A DNA stretch of 64,000 nt from Pseudonocardia alaniniphila (GTDB lineage: Bacteria; Actinomycetota; Actinomycetes; Mycobacteriales; Pseudonocardiaceae): NCBI RefSeq assembly GCF_022524485.1, contig NZ_JAKXMK010000039.1:1-64000 (forward strand). Direction: 5' to 3'. Under the pieces are notes generated by a model that searched no databases, was not told where the DNA came from, and saw only the letters and a list, made by a program, of their open reading frames with translations. Position numbers and translations under genes: made by a program. Below are positions 34,654 to 43,751 of the stretch, piece after piece; position 1 is the stretch's first letter; the number at the start of each line of letters is the position of its first letter.

Positions 34654-36003
34654 ATGACGGAGCCATGGCGCAGTGCGCGATGGATCGGCGCTCCGCGGCG
34701 TCTGGCCGACAAGGCGGTCCGCCGGGTCCGGGAGAGCGGTCGCTCGGCACTGGCGCGGGCAGCGCGCCTGACGGGCGCGGCGGTGGCGGCTTTCGTGGCG
34801 GCGCAGCTGCTGGGCATGCGGGACCCGCCGCCCCTGATCGCGGCCCTCACAGCCCTCATCGTCGTGCAGGTGACCTTGACCAGCACGCTGATCAGCAGCG
34901 TGCAACGGGTGCTCAGCGTCGTGGTCGGTGTGGGTCTCGCGCTGCTCTTCGTCTCGGTGGTCGGGCTGACGTGGTGGAGCCTCGGCGCGATCGTCTCGGT
35001 CTCGATCATCGTGGGGCAGCTGCTGCGGCTGGGGCCGCAGCTCATCGAGGTGCCGATCAGCGCGATGCTCGTGCTCGCGGTGGGCTACTCCGCCGGGGCC
35101 GAGAACGCCGCCGTCGACCGCACGCTGGAGACGCTCATCGGCTCGGCCGTGGGCGTTCTCGTGAACATCCTCTTCCCGCCCGCCGTGAAGGTGCGGTCGG
35201 CAGCGTCGGCCGTGCTGCGCCTCGCCGAGGAGATCGCCGAGGTGCTCGAGAGGTCGGCGGAGGAAATGGAGTCCTCGCTGTCCGTCGACGTCGCCGGTCG
35301 CTGGCTGGAGGACGCCCGCCGGCTCAACCGTCACGTGCAGCGGGTCGACGGGGCCCTGGAGCACGTGGAGGAGAGTCGTCAGCTCAACGTGCGGGCGGCG
35401 CTGGACACCCGCCCGAGCGCCCCCGCCCTGCGGGGTGGGCTGGACGTCCTCGAGCGCTGTGCGGTGACGATCCGGGGCCTGTTCCGCAGTGCCTACGACA
35501 CCGCGCGCACGGTCGAGTCGGAACCGGACCGTGCGGACCCGGATCGCGTGGACGCTGACCGTGTTGATGCCGAGGCCCGCCGGCTGTACGCCGATCTGCT
35601 GCGCGGGCTGGCCGGCGTCGTGCGGGGCTTCGGGAGGCTGATCTGCGCCGAGTCGACGGGCCAGGGCCCGCACCAGAAGGAGAACGAGCTCGCCGCGGCG
35701 TTGCAACGGCTGCACGCGTGCCGCAGCCGCGCGGCCGAGCGGCTCCTGGTCGATCCGGGTAAGGATCGGGTGATATGGGACTTGACCAGCGCCTTCACGC
35801 TGGCGGTCGACCGGATGCTGGCTGAGCTCGACGTCGTCGAGCACGCGCGGTTGCGGGAGGAACGGCGCCGCGCCGCCGCCCGGAGGCGGACGGCCCGCGC
35901 GATGGGGCGGCTGCGTGACACGAGCCGGCAGCTGGCCGACCGGCCGCGAACGAAACGGAACACCGGCTCCGCGAGTAGAGGCTCCCAGGCCGCGCCTGAC
36001 TGA
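34654..36003 (+). CDS. Aromatic acid exporter-like membrane protein (ArAE/FUSC, DUF939)
   Basis: 449 residues. N-terminal membrane part of about six helices (residues 35-180: AAVAAFVAAQLLG, LIAALTALIVVQVTLTSTLISSVQRVLSVVVGVGLALLFV, SLGAIVSVSIIVGQLL, VPISAMLVLAVGYSAG) with the TLIGSAVGVLVNILFPP turn, then a long cytoplasmic helical region with many Arg/Glu. It resembles half-size FUSC-type proteins that export aromatic carboxylates. A short internal DNA repeat gives DRADPDRVDADRVDAEA. Substrate unproven. Confidence 0.82.
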   Translation: MTEPWRSARWIGAPRRLADKAVRRVRESGRSALARAARLTGAAVAAFVAAQLLGMRDPPPLIAALTALIVVQVTLTSTLISSVQRVLSVVVGVGLALLFVSVVGLTWWSLGAIVSVSIIVGQLLRLGPQLIEVPISAMLVLAVGYSAGAENAAVDRTLETLIGSAVGVLVNILFPPAVKVRSAASAVLRLAEEIAEVLERSAEEMESSLSVDVAGRWLEDARRLNRHVQRVDGALEHVEESRQLNVRAALDTRPSAPALRGGLDVLERCAVTIRGLFRSAYDTARTVESEPDRADPDRVDADRVDAEARRLYADLLRGLAGVVRGFGRLICAESTGQGPHQKENELAAALQRLHACRSRAAERLLVDPGKDRVIWDLTSAFTLAVDRMLAELDVVEHARLREERRRAAARRRTARAMGRLRDTSRQLADRPRTKRNTGSASRGSQAAPD

Positions 36004-36059
36004 GTTCGCACCCGGTGGGCGTCCACGCCGCCCACGCGGCGCGGGTGCTGCGCACCGGT

Positions 36060-36422
36060 TCAGCCGGTGCTCGTCGTCGCCGCGCGGACCAACTCGACGA
36101 TCTCCTCGTCGTCCAGGTCGATCCGCCGGGCCGCGAGCACGAGCTCCTTGGTGAGCTCGACGACGGCAGCCCGGCCGGGCAGCACGCCGTCGCGCACGGT
36201 GGCGCCACGGCCACGGCGGAGCTCGATCAGTCCCTCGTCACGCAGGCTCTGATACCCCGCCAGCACGGTGTGGATGCTGACCTGCAGCGACGCGGCCAGG
36301 TCGCGTGCACCGGGCAGCCGCTCGCCGCCGCGCACGGAGCCGTCCGCGATGCCGCGCCGTATGCAGGCCGCGATCTGGTCCGCGAGCGGCGTGCTCCGGG
36401 CAGGGTCCACCCGGATCAGCAC
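36060..36422 (-). CDS. GntR-family regulator, YtrA subfamily
   Basis: 120 residues: winged helix-turn-helix about 10-78 (STPLADQIAACIRRGIADGSVRGGERLPGARDLAASLQVSIHTVLAGYQSLRDEGLIELRRGRGATV) followed by only a short helical tail, the YtrA pattern. The GTG start overlaps the end of the DUF1648 gene by 7 bp, so both are in one transcript. The perfect palindrome at 37401-37429 upstream of that transcript is its likely operator. Confidence 0.9.
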   Translation of the reverse strand: MLIRVDPARSTPLADQIAACIRRGIADGSVRGGERLPGARDLAASLQVSIHTVLAGYQSLRDEGLIELRRGRGATVRDGVLPGRAAVVELTKELVLAARRIDLDDEEIVELVRAATTSTG

Positions 36423-37387
36423 GGTCCGCCCTTAGCGTTCGCGACGCCGGCGAGGACGCCCGCCGCGGTCTCCGGGTCATCCACGGTGACGGTGACCTGG
36501 CGTCCCGAACGCCGCGTGACCACCAACGCCGGACCGGAGCGGATGATCACGCCGCGACCGCCGGGCACGACCCGGTAGCCCCACCCACCGAACTGCGCGG
36601 GAGAGATGTCGGCGACGGTGACGGACGCGACGTCGTCGGCCGGGACCCGTAGCCGTGGCCATCCGATCAGCCCGAGCGCGACGGTGAGCCCGCGCCGGTC
36701 GACGGTGACCCGGGCGCGCGCGAGCAACGTGACGGCGACACCGGCGACCAAGGCGCCGATGCCGGCAACCGGGTTGACGGCTATCCCGAGAGCCCCGCCG
36801 GCGACCACCAAGGCGGCGCCGACGAGCGGGAACCAGGGCGATCCGACGGTGCGCGACCAGCTGATCTGCTCGGTCGGCCCGATCGTCATGGGGGTGACGG
36901 CCTGGGCTTCCTCGCCAGACCCCGGCGTCCTCGGCGCCACCAGCCCGCCGACCGCACCGGCGACCACGGCCGTGAGCAGTCCGAGCGGGAACGTCCACCA
37001 GGGCAGCACTGCCTCGGCAGGGTCGGTGAGTCCGAGGTTGGCCACGACGCTGCCGAAGAGGACCACGCCGACGAGACCGGCGGTCGCCCAGGACACGCCG
37101 ACGAGCCATCGCGCGGTGTCCCACCTCGAGCCGGGGACGTTCCGTGTTCCGCCCTGGTGTGCGACGAGGCCGAACAGCAGTGCCAGCCCCACGGCGAGGA
37201 CCGCCGCCATCACGATGATGGCGCTCCGGCCTGCGTACCCATCCGCACTGCCCGACCAGCCGAAGTGCGAAGCCATCGGATCGGGCAGGCCGCCGACGGC
37301 GGTGGCGAGCAGTGTGATGACCGGTGCGAGGGCGATCAGAGGCGGGATGCCGGCGAGCAGGGCGCGCCGAGTGCGGATGGTGGCCAT
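36416..37387 (-). CDS. DUF1648-family membrane protein
   Basis: 323 residues with about seven hydrophobic segments. The first helix and the motif LLATAVGGLPDPMASHFGWSGSADGYAGR match the DUF1648 (GLP-D-P..HF...G.ADG) signature seen in SdpI-like immunity proteins; a C-terminal soluble part (VTVDRRGLTVALGLIGWPRLRVPADDVASVTVADI) resembles PH-like folds. Commonly encoded with YtrA-type regulators. SdpI relatives can give immunity to membrane toxins; here that is only an analogy. Start ATG preceded by AAGGGG. Confidence 0.83.
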   Translation of the reverse strand: MATIRTRRALLAGIPPLIALAPVITLLATAVGGLPDPMASHFGWSGSADGYAGRSAIIVMAAVLAVGLALLFGLVAHQGGTRNVPGSRWDTARWLVGVSWATAGLVGVVLFGSVVANLGLTDPAEAVLPWWTFPLGLLTAVVAGAVGGLVAPRTPGSGEEAQAVTPMTIGPTEQISWSRTVGSPWFPLVGAALVVAGGALGIAVNPVAGIGALVAGVAVTLLARARVTVDRRGLTVALGLIGWPRLRVPADDVASVTVADISPAQFGGWGYRVVPGGRGVIIRSGPALVVTRRSGRQVTVTVDDPETAAGVLAGVANAKGGPC

Positions 37388-37400
37388 GGAACAACCCCTT

Positions 37401-37429
37401 CACTTGTTATGGACAAACTATAACAAGTG
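37401..37429. promoter_or_regulatory. Perfect 10-bp inverted repeat, YtrA-type operator
   Basis: CACTTGTTAT (37401-37410) and ATAACAAGTG (37420-37429) are exact reverse complements separated by GGACAAACT. The site begins 14 bp upstream of the DUF1648 start, in the position of its promoter and Shine-Dalgarno region. Much more AT-rich than its surroundings. Confidence 0.85.
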
Positions 37430-37459
37430 AAGCACTCGGGGAAGGGGTCGCGAACGACG

Positions 37460-38497
37460 TCAACCGGGCAGGCGCCGCACCTCGTCGATCCGGACGGGAC
37501 GGTGTTCGCGCAGCGACAGGGCGGCGGCCTCGGCGATCCAGACCACCTCCATGGCGTCGTCGACGGTGCAGGGGGAGGGGCGTTCGCCGGCCACGACCTG
37601 GGCGAATGCGGCGAGCTCGGCGCGGAAGGCAGCGGCGAGCCGATCCATGAAGAACCCGTGCGGTGGGCCGCTCGGGAACGTCACGCCGGGTTCGGTCGAG
37701 CGGAGCGGGAGTCCGTCGTCCAGTCCGGCGGCGACGCTGTCGGCCGAGCCGTGCAACTCCAGCCGCACGTCGTACCCACGGGGGTTGTAGCGGCTGTTCG
37801 AGACCAGGGCGAGGGTGGCGTCGTCGAGGGTCAGCACGGTGGCCGCGGTGTCGACGTCCCCGGCTTCGGCGATGAACTGCTCGCCGCGGTTCGAGCCGGT
37901 CGCGTACACCTCGACGACCTCCCGGCCGGTGACCCATCGGACGGCGTCGAAGTCGTGCACGGCGCAGTCGCGGAAGATCCCGCCCGAACCGGCGATGTAG
38001 GCGGGTGGCGGAGGCGCCGGGTCGAGCGTGGTCGAGCGCACGGTGTGCAGCCATCCGAGCTCGCCGTTCACCACCGCGGCGCGGGCCGCCAGGAATCCGG
38101 GGTCGAACCGGCGCGGGTACCCGACCTGCACGGCGACACCGGTCGCCCGCACCCGCTCGGCCACGGCGAGGGCATCGGTGGCGGCCCGGGCTAGGGGCTT
38201 CTCGCAGAACGTCGGCAGCCCGGCGTCGACTGCGGCGAGGAGCAGTTCGGGGTGGGCGTCGGTGGCCGCCGCGATCAGCACACCGTCGACGCCGGCGGCG
38301 AGCAGCTTGGCGGGCGATTCGACCGCCTCGGCGCCCACGCGCCCGGCGACCTCGGCCGTGACGGCGGGAACGGCATCGGTGACGACGAGCGAGCCGACCC
38401 CGGGCAGCTCACTGAGCGTCTGTGCGTGGAACGCGCCGATCCGGCCGAGACCGATCAATCCGAGGCGCAGTGATCCGTTCGATAGCGATCCGTTCAA
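37460..38497 (-). CDS. Gfo/Idh/MocA oxidoreductase, inositol 2-dehydrogenase-like
   Basis: 345 residues. Rossmann GLIGLGRIGAFHAQTL, EKP motif FCEKPLARA, and VHDFDAVRWVTG with the catalytic His-Asp, as in myo-inositol and scyllo-inositol dehydrogenases. Last gene of the LacI-controlled operon. It starts at TTG 38497, which overlaps the SDR stop by 4 nt (TTGA), so initiation is probably by coupling. Likely oxidises a hydroxyl of a cyclitol or sugar with NAD(P); stereochemistry unknown. Confidence 0.88.
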   Translation of the reverse strand: MNGSLSNGSLRLGLIGLGRIGAFHAQTLSELPGVGSLVVTDAVPAVTAEVAGRVGAEAVESPAKLLAAGVDGVLIAAATDAHPELLLAAVDAGLPTFCEKPLARAATDALAVAERVRATGVAVQVGYPRRFDPGFLAARAAVVNGELGWLHTVRSTTLDPAPPPPAYIAGSGGIFRDCAVHDFDAVRWVTGREVVEVYATGSNRGEQFIAEAGDVDTAATVLTLDDATLALVSNSRYNPRGYDVRLELHGSADSVAAGLDDGLPLRSTEPGVTFPSGPPHGFFMDRLAAAFRAELAAFAQVVAGERPSPCTVDDAMEVVWIAEAAALSLREHRPVRIDEVRRLPG

Positions 38498-39270
38498 TCC
38501 AGTCCTCCGAAGACGTTCTGGTCCCAGTCGATGACGGAGCCGGTGACGACGCCGCTGCGATCGGACAGCAGGAACACCATGAAGTCGGCGATCTCGTCGA
38601 CCCGTCCGAGCCGGCCCATCGGCAGCCGCTCTCCGGCGCGTTCGCGCCAGTCGTCGCCGGCGGCGTGGAAGGTGCGCTGGGTGTCGTCCTCGCCCTCGGT
38701 GTCGGTCCAGCCGATGTCGAGGCCGTTGATCCGGATGCGGTCGAAGCGGTGGGCGTGCGCGGCGTTGCGAGTGAGCCCCGCCAGCCCGGCCTTCGCGGCG
38801 ACGTAGGGAGCGAGGTAGGGCTGTCCGCCGAGTTCCGACGTCGAGATGACGTTGACGATCGTGCCGGGCGCCGACCGGCCGAGCATGTCGCGCACAGCGG
38901 CCTGCATGACGAAGAACGGCCCGCGCAGGTTGACGGCGACGTGCTGGTCGAACAGCTCGGGGGTGGTGTCGACCAGGGTGCCGCGCGATGTCAGCCCGGC
39001 CGCGTTGACCAGCGCGTCCACCCGCCCGAACTCGGCGATCACCGCGGCGACCGAAGCCTGTGCCTGCTCGACGTCGGCGACGTCGGCCGGGACGAAGAGC
39101 GCCCGGCCGCCCGCCTCCCGAAGCTCGGCCACCAGCTTTTCACCGGGCTCGCGGCGCCTGCCGGACACGGCCACCGTCGCCCCTTCTCGGACGGCGGCCC
39201 GGGCCACGCCGGCTCCGACCCCCTGCGTGCCGCCGCTGACCAGCACGACCCGCTCGTCCAGCAGGCCCAT
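38494..39270 (-). CDS. Short-chain dehydrogenase/reductase
   Basis: 258 residues of classical SDR: cofactor loop VSGGTQGVGAGVARA, NNAG-equivalent LVNAAGLTS, catalytic Ser in VNVISTSELGG, Y-x-x-x-K in APYVAAKAGLAG. Odd features are the internal segment INGLDIGWTDTEGEDDTQRTFHAAGDDWRERAG and C-terminal VIDWDQNVFGGLD, typical of SDRs found in sugar/cyclitol catabolic clusters. The ATG shares one base with the PhyH stop (TGATG). Substrate probably a hydroxylated ring or sugar. Confidence 0.9.
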   Translation of the reverse strand: MGLLDERVVLVSGGTQGVGAGVARAAVREGATVAVSGRRREPGEKLVAELREAGGRALFVPADVADVEQAQASVAAVIAEFGRVDALVNAAGLTSRGTLVDTTPELFDQHVAVNLRGPFFVMQAAVRDMLGRSAPGTIVNVISTSELGGQPYLAPYVAAKAGLAGLTRNAAHAHRFDRIRINGLDIGWTDTEGEDDTQRTFHAAGDDWRERAGERLPMGRLGRVDEIADFMVFLLSDRSGVVTGSVIDWDQNVFGGLD

Positions 39271-40436
39271 CAGGCGGTCCTCCGGCGCTCGGACCAGGCC
39301 GCCAGTTCGGCCCGGAAGGTGTCGTCGGCCCAGCGCTGCGCCACCGCCCGCCGGACGAGGTCGGCCTGGCTGAGCGGGGCGAGGCCGTCGACGGGCGGGT
39401 CGCGGTCCAGGTTCGTCGGGAACGCGTAGCCCTCCGCCGCCGCGGCGATCGCGTTGCCGGTGGCGTCGGCGCCGCGGATGCGCAGGGTGGGGTAGAGCGC
39501 GAGACACATCGCCTCCCGGTCCACGCTCTCCATCGCCCGCCCGAAAGCCGACGAGATCTGCAGCAGGTTGGCCATCCGCCGGACGTCGGCGGACCGGTTG
39601 TGTCCGGCGCCGTGGATCACCGCCGGGTTGAAGAACGCGGCGTCACCGGTCGACAGCGGGAGCTGGACGTTGTGGGCCTCGAAGAACATCCGGAAGTCCG
39701 GCAGGTTCGTGGCGAGATAGCCCGGCTCGTACTTCTGCGAGTGCGGGAGGTACAGGGTGGGGCCGCTCTCCACCGGCATGTCGGAATGGGCGACGGCGCC
39801 CTGCAGCGTGAGCACGGGGGAGAGCCGGTGCACGTGCGCCGGGTACTGCTCGATCGTCGTGCCCGGCAGGAAGCCGAGGTGGTAGTCGCGGTGGCCCACC
39901 TGCGCCGTGCCGCCCGGGTTGACCAGATTGATCTGAGAGGTCACCTGGTAGCCGGGGCCCAGCCAGGCTTCTGCGACCAGCGCGAGCACGTCGTTCGCGT
40001 AGTAGTCGACGAACACCTCGGGGGCGCGCAGCGCGAGCTTCTCCAGGGCGTTCCACACGCGGTCGTTGGCGCCCGGGGGCGCGAAGTGGTCGCCTGCGAC
40101 CGTTCCCGCCGCCCGTTGCCCGGCGATCAGCTCCTCGAACACCGCCGTGGCGCGGTCGACGACGCCGCGGTCCGGATAGGCGCCGCGGACGACCACGACC
40201 CCGGGCCCGTCGGTGAAGGCGTCGACCAGTTCGGCGCGGACGTCCCAGCGGCCGGCCTCGGTTGCGGCGGCGGTGAGGAGGCCTGCTCCGTCGTAGACCA
40301 CCACACCCTGCTCGACGGTGGTGGCGTGCGGGTAGCGGCAGGGGTCGGTGGGCTCGCCGACGAGGGCGGCGAGATCCTCGATCCGGCAGTCCTCGACGGT
40401 CAGCCGGCCTCGGGTCGCGTGCGTGGTCCTGGGCAT
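39270..40436 (-). CDS. Phytanoyl-CoA dioxygenase (PhyH) family oxygenase
   Basis: 388 residues. Fe(II)/2-oxoglutarate oxygenase fold: proximal metal ligands H-x-D in VGHRDYHLGFLPG (about residue 190), distal His in AVIHGAGHNRSADVRR (about 285), where the Arg can bind 2-oxoglutarate. It would hydroxylate an unactivated carbon or initiate oxidative demethylation. Start ATG with AAGGAGG. In an operon with P450, reductase, isomerase, SDR and Gfo/Idh, so two different oxygenases serve one pathway. Confidence 0.87.
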   Translation of the reverse strand: MPRTTHATRGRLTVEDCRIEDLAALVGEPTDPCRYPHATTVEQGVVVYDGAGLLTAAATEAGRWDVRAELVDAFTDGPGVVVVRGAYPDRGVVDRATAVFEELIAGQRAAGTVAGDHFAPPGANDRVWNALEKLALRAPEVFVDYYANDVLALVAEAWLGPGYQVTSQINLVNPGGTAQVGHRDYHLGFLPGTTIEQYPAHVHRLSPVLTLQGAVAHSDMPVESGPTLYLPHSQKYEPGYLATNLPDFRMFFEAHNVQLPLSTGDAAFFNPAVIHGAGHNRSADVRRMANLLQISSAFGRAMESVDREAMCLALYPTLRIRGADATGNAIAAAAEGYAFPTNLDRDPPVDGLAPLSQADLVRRAVAQRWADDTFRAELAAWSERRRTA

Positions 40437-40477
40437 CCTCGTCCCTCCTTGCGGGGGCGTCGGTGGTGGTGGCGGGG

Positions 40478-41473
40478 TCAGTCGCGATCGGAGGCGGTGA
40501 GCAGGACCCGCGCCGCGAAGCGCAGCCCATCGAGCCGGTCGAGCTCCTGGTCCTCGTGCTCGATGTTCACGGCCATGTCCGGGTCGATCTTCCCCAGCGC
40601 GGCGAGGAAGTCGCTCCAGAAGGCGACGTCGTGGCCGCGCCCGACGGCGACGAAGTCCCACGACGAGCTCGTCGGCCAGCGGCTGAGCGTGTAGCGGCCG
40701 CCGAGCGACACGGCTCCCGGCTCGTCGGGTCGCACACGGCCGAACCGGTCGTCGAGCACTCCGTTGATCTTCGCGTGCTCGTTGATGCGGGTGTCCTTCG
40801 CCGCGGCGTTCTGGACGAGCCCGCCGAGCGCCCCCAGCGCCGCGATCGGGTCGATCCCCTGCCAGAACAGGTGGCTGGGGTCCATCTCCGCGCCGACGTG
40901 CGTCGCGTGGATCTCCTCGGCGAGCCGCACCATCGTGGCCGGGTTGTAGACCAGGTTGTGCGGGTGCATCTCGACGCAGACGATGACGTCGGCGTCGGCG
41001 GCGCGCGCCTGGACCGTGCGCCAGTACGGCACGGCCACGTCGTTCCACTGGTGGTCGCGGGCGTCGAGGTAGGCGCTGTCCCACGGCAGCACGGTCCACG
41101 ACGGCAGCTGCCCCTGCGGGTCGGCCGCCGGGAGCCCCGACATCGTGACGACCCGGCGGACGCCGAGGAGCGCGGCGAGCTCGATCGCGTCGAGGACGTC
41201 CTGGCCGTGCTTGTCGCGGACTTCGGGATCGGGATGCAGCGGGTTGCCGTTGCAGTTGAGCACGGTCAGCTCGATCCCGGCCGCGGCGAACTGGCCGAGG
41301 TACTCCTCGCGGGCGTCGTGGCTCGATCGGACGGCGGCGATCGGGAGGTGCGGCGCGGGCAGGAAGCCACCGGAGTTGATCTCAGCGCCGTCCAGCTCCA
41401 GGTCGCGCAGCACCCCCAGTGCCTCGGTCAGCGGCCTGTCGTGCAGGCAGGCGGTGTACGCACCCAGCTTCAT
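40478..41473 (-). CDS. Sugar phosphate isomerase/epimerase (AP-endonuclease-2 fold)
   Basis: 331 residues of TIM barrel: MKLGAYTACLHDRPLTEALGVLRDLELDGAEINSGGF, metal ligands in VCVEMHPHNLVYN, GAEMDPSHLFWQG, and IEHEDQE at the C-terminus. The MDPSHLFW and NIEHED motifs belong to the group of hypothetical isomerases in sugar or cyclitol clusters. Probably an isomerase or epimerase of a keto-sugar or inosose; reaction not assignable. One of four paralogous TIM-barrel genes in the accessory block. Confidence 0.87.
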   Translation of the reverse strand: MKLGAYTACLHDRPLTEALGVLRDLELDGAEINSGGFLPAPHLPIAAVRSSHDAREEYLGQFAAAGIELTVLNCNGNPLHPDPEVRDKHGQDVLDAIELAALLGVRRVVTMSGLPAADPQGQLPSWTVLPWDSAYLDARDHQWNDVAVPYWRTVQARAADADVIVCVEMHPHNLVYNPATMVRLAEEIHATHVGAEMDPSHLFWQGIDPIAALGALGGLVQNAAAKDTRINEHAKINGVLDDRFGRVRPDEPGAVSLGGRYTLSRWPTSSSWDFVAVGRGHDVAFWSDFLAALGKIDPDMAVNIEHEDQELDRLDGLRFAARVLLTASDRD

Positions 41474-41486
41474 CGGGCGATCCCCT

Positions 41487-42482
41487 CTAGAGATCCAGCA
41501 CGAGACGAGGGCAGCGCGACCGGGAGACGCAGATCATCATGCAGTCGTTCACCGCCTGCTCCTCGTCGGTGAGCACGGAGTCACGGTGCTCCGGCTCGCC
41601 CGCCAGCACCGCGGTCTCGCAGGTGCCGCACGTGCCTTCGCTGCACGAGGAGAGCACGCCCACCCCGGCCTCCTCGACGACATCGAGGATCGAGCGGTTC
41701 GGGGGAATCGTCAACGCGAGGCCGCTGCGGGCCAGTTCGACCTCGAAGGATCCGGAGAGCACGGGCTCGTCCACCGGCTTCGGTGAGAAGCGCTCCACAC
41801 GCAACGACCCTTCGGGCCAGCTCGCGCAACGCTCCTCGACGGCGGCGAGCAGCGGCTCCGGACCGCAGCAGTAGACGAGGGTGCCGGGCCGGGGGGCACC
41901 GAGCAGGCTCTCGAGGTCGAGCAACCCGGTCTCGTCCTGCGGACGCACCGTGACGCGCGGGTCGCCGCCGAGCTCGTCGAGAAACGCCATGGACGTCCGC
42001 GTCCGCCCGCCGTAGACCAGCTCCCACTCCGCGCCCGCGGCCTGCGCCGCGGCGACCATGGTGCGGAGCGGGGTGATGCCGATGCCACCCGCGACGAACA
42101 GGTACTTCGGCGAGGGCAGGAGCGGGAAGTTGTTGCGCGGGCCTCGCACCCGCACGCGGGAGCCGGGGTGCAGAGCGTCGTGGATGCGCGCCGAGCCGCC
42201 GCGCCCGGCGGGCTCGCGGAGGACACCGAGCTGCCACTCGTCGCGGTCGGCGGGGTCGCCGCAGAGCGAGTACTGGCGCACCAGGGTGGCGTCGGGGCCC
42301 GGGAGCAGCAGGTCGACGTGCGCGCCCGGCTCCCACGGGGGCAGCGTTGCGCCGTCGGCCTCGCGCAGCGTGAGGACCACGACGCCCTCCGCCGCGATGT
42401 GGCGGCCGGCGACGACCGCGTCGAGCTCGTACTCGGGCGCGTCGCCCTCGGTGCGGGGGGCGAGGGTGACGTCCGTGGTCAC
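41487..42482 (-). CDS. PDR/VanB-type oxidoreductase: FMN, NAD(P)H and [2Fe-2S] domains
   Basis: 331 residues of phthalate-dioxygenase-reductase type. FMN motif RQYSLCGDP (about 69-77), NAD(P)H motif VAGGIGITPLRTM (about 130-142), C-terminal plant-type ferredoxin with Cys280, Cys285, Cys288 and Cys318 (C-x4-C-x2-C-x29-C). It moves electrons from NAD(P)H to an oxygenase. The GTG start overlaps the P450 stop by 4 nt, so P450 is the obvious acceptor; this mimics the domain order of P450RhF-type single-chain enzymes. The PhyH enzyme would not need it. Confidence 0.93.
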   Translation of the reverse strand: MTTDVTLAPRTEGDAPEYELDAVVAGRHIAAEGVVVLTLREADGATLPPWEPGAHVDLLLPGPDATLVRQYSLCGDPADRDEWQLGVLREPAGRGGSARIHDALHPGSRVRVRGPRNNFPLLPSPKYLFVAGGIGITPLRTMVAAAQAAGAEWELVYGGRTRTSMAFLDELGGDPRVTVRPQDETGLLDLESLLGAPRPGTLVYCCGPEPLLAAVEERCASWPEGSLRVERFSPKPVDEPVLSGSFEVELARSGLALTIPPNRSILDVVEEAGVGVLSSCSEGTCGTCETAVLAGEPEHRDSVLTDEEQAVNDCMMICVSRSRCPRLVLDL

Positions 42483-43717
42483 GTCGTCCTCCCGGTCGGT
42501 GTGAACGAGATCGGCAGGTGGTCGAGCACGCGCATGTTCGGTGTGCTGCGGTACAGGTGCATGGGCCCGGAGATCGTGTAGTCGCCGAGCCGTGGGAGCG
42601 CGACCTCCAGGGCCACGCGGGCCTCGAGCCGGGCCAGCGGGGCGCCGAGGCATCCGTGCAGGCCCTCGCTGAACGACATGTGCCGCCGCTGGGGACGGGT
42701 CACGTCGAAACGGTCCGGGTCCTCGTACTGGCGATCGTCGCGGTTGGCGGAGCCGTAGATCAGGAACACGCGCTCCCCGGCGCGGATCGTGGTGTCGTGC
42801 AGGTGCACGTCCCGGGTGGTGGTCCGGCCGGCCACCTGCAGCGGCGCGTCGAAGCGCAGCGCCTCCTCCACGGCCGCGGGGATCAGCGACGGGTCGGCCA
42901 GCAGCATGCGGCGTTGGTCCGGGTTCTGGGCGAGCTCGCGGAATGCCGTCGACAGCAGGGCCGCGGTGCTCTCCACACCGGCCATGAACAGCACGAACGC
43001 CAGCCCGACGATCTCGGAGTGGCGATCGATCACCGGCGGGGCGAACGGCGCTCCGCCGTGGTCGTCGACGGCCGCCGTGACGAGCGTGCTGAGCAGGTCC
43101 TCACGCGGGTTGCGGCGCCGCTCCATGAGAATCTCGGCGAGGTAGTCCTTCGTGTTGTGCAGCGCGTCCCAGGCGACGGGCGTGAGCCGCGGGTCGTCGT
43201 TCTCGCGGTCCTTGAGTCCGTGCGACCAGCGCTCGAGGTCGGCGCGGTCGGAGCCGGTGGTGGGCAGTCCGAGCACGTCGAAGAACACCGCGTAGGGGAT
43301 CGGCCAGGAGAGATCCTGCGCGATGTCGGCCTCGCCGGCATCGGCGAAGCGGTCGACGAGGCCAGTGACGACACGGCGGACGTCGTCCTCCAGCTTGGCG
43401 ATCGTCCGCGGCAGGAACGTCCGCTGCACGATCCGGCGGAGCTGGTCGTGGCGCGGGTTGTCGATGTCGGGCAGGAAGCCCGGTGCGCTCATGTCCTTCG
43501 CGGTGTCGTCGATGTCGATGCCCTCGAACGACAGGAAGGTCTCGTGGTCGCGGGCCGCGGCGCGGACGTCGTCGAAGCGGGAGAGGGCGTGGAAGCCCCA
43601 CTTCTCGCTGACGTAGACCGGCGCTTTGTCGCGTAGCAGGCGGTAGACCGGCCACGGGTCGGCCTTGAAGGCGGCGGAGTAGGGGTCGTAGACGACCGGA
43701 GGGCTGAGTGTCGTCAC
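42479..43717 (-). CDS. Cytochrome P450
   Basis: 412-residue soluble bacterial P450. I-helix oxygen-activation motif AGVEST (246-251; Glu replaces the usual Asp), ExxR at 285-288 (EEALRFD), heme loop FSEGLHGCLG with axial Cys356. No separate ferredoxin gene nearby; the reductase downstream carries its own [2Fe-2S]. GTG start with GAGGAGG. First gene of the LacI-controlled operon. Possible reactions include O-demethylation or hydroxylation of a cyclitol, sugar or aromatic; not decidable from sequence. Confidence 0.95.
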   Translation of the reverse strand: MTTLSPPVVYDPYSAAFKADPWPVYRLLRDKAPVYVSEKWGFHALSRFDDVRAAARDHETFLSFEGIDIDDTAKDMSAPGFLPDIDNPRHDQLRRIVQRTFLPRTIAKLEDDVRRVVTGLVDRFADAGEADIAQDLSWPIPYAVFFDVLGLPTTGSDRADLERWSHGLKDRENDDPRLTPVAWDALHNTKDYLAEILMERRRNPREDLLSTLVTAAVDDHGGAPFAPPVIDRHSEIVGLAFVLFMAGVESTAALLSTAFRELAQNPDQRRMLLADPSLIPAAVEEALRFDAPLQVAGRTTTRDVHLHDTTIRAGERVFLIYGSANRDDRQYEDPDRFDVTRPQRRHMSFSEGLHGCLGAPLARLEARVALEVALPRLGDYTISGPMHLYRSTPNMRVLDHLPISFTPTGRTT

Positions 43718-43751
43718 CGCGGTCCTCCTCGAGGCGGCTCCGGGCGGCAGC

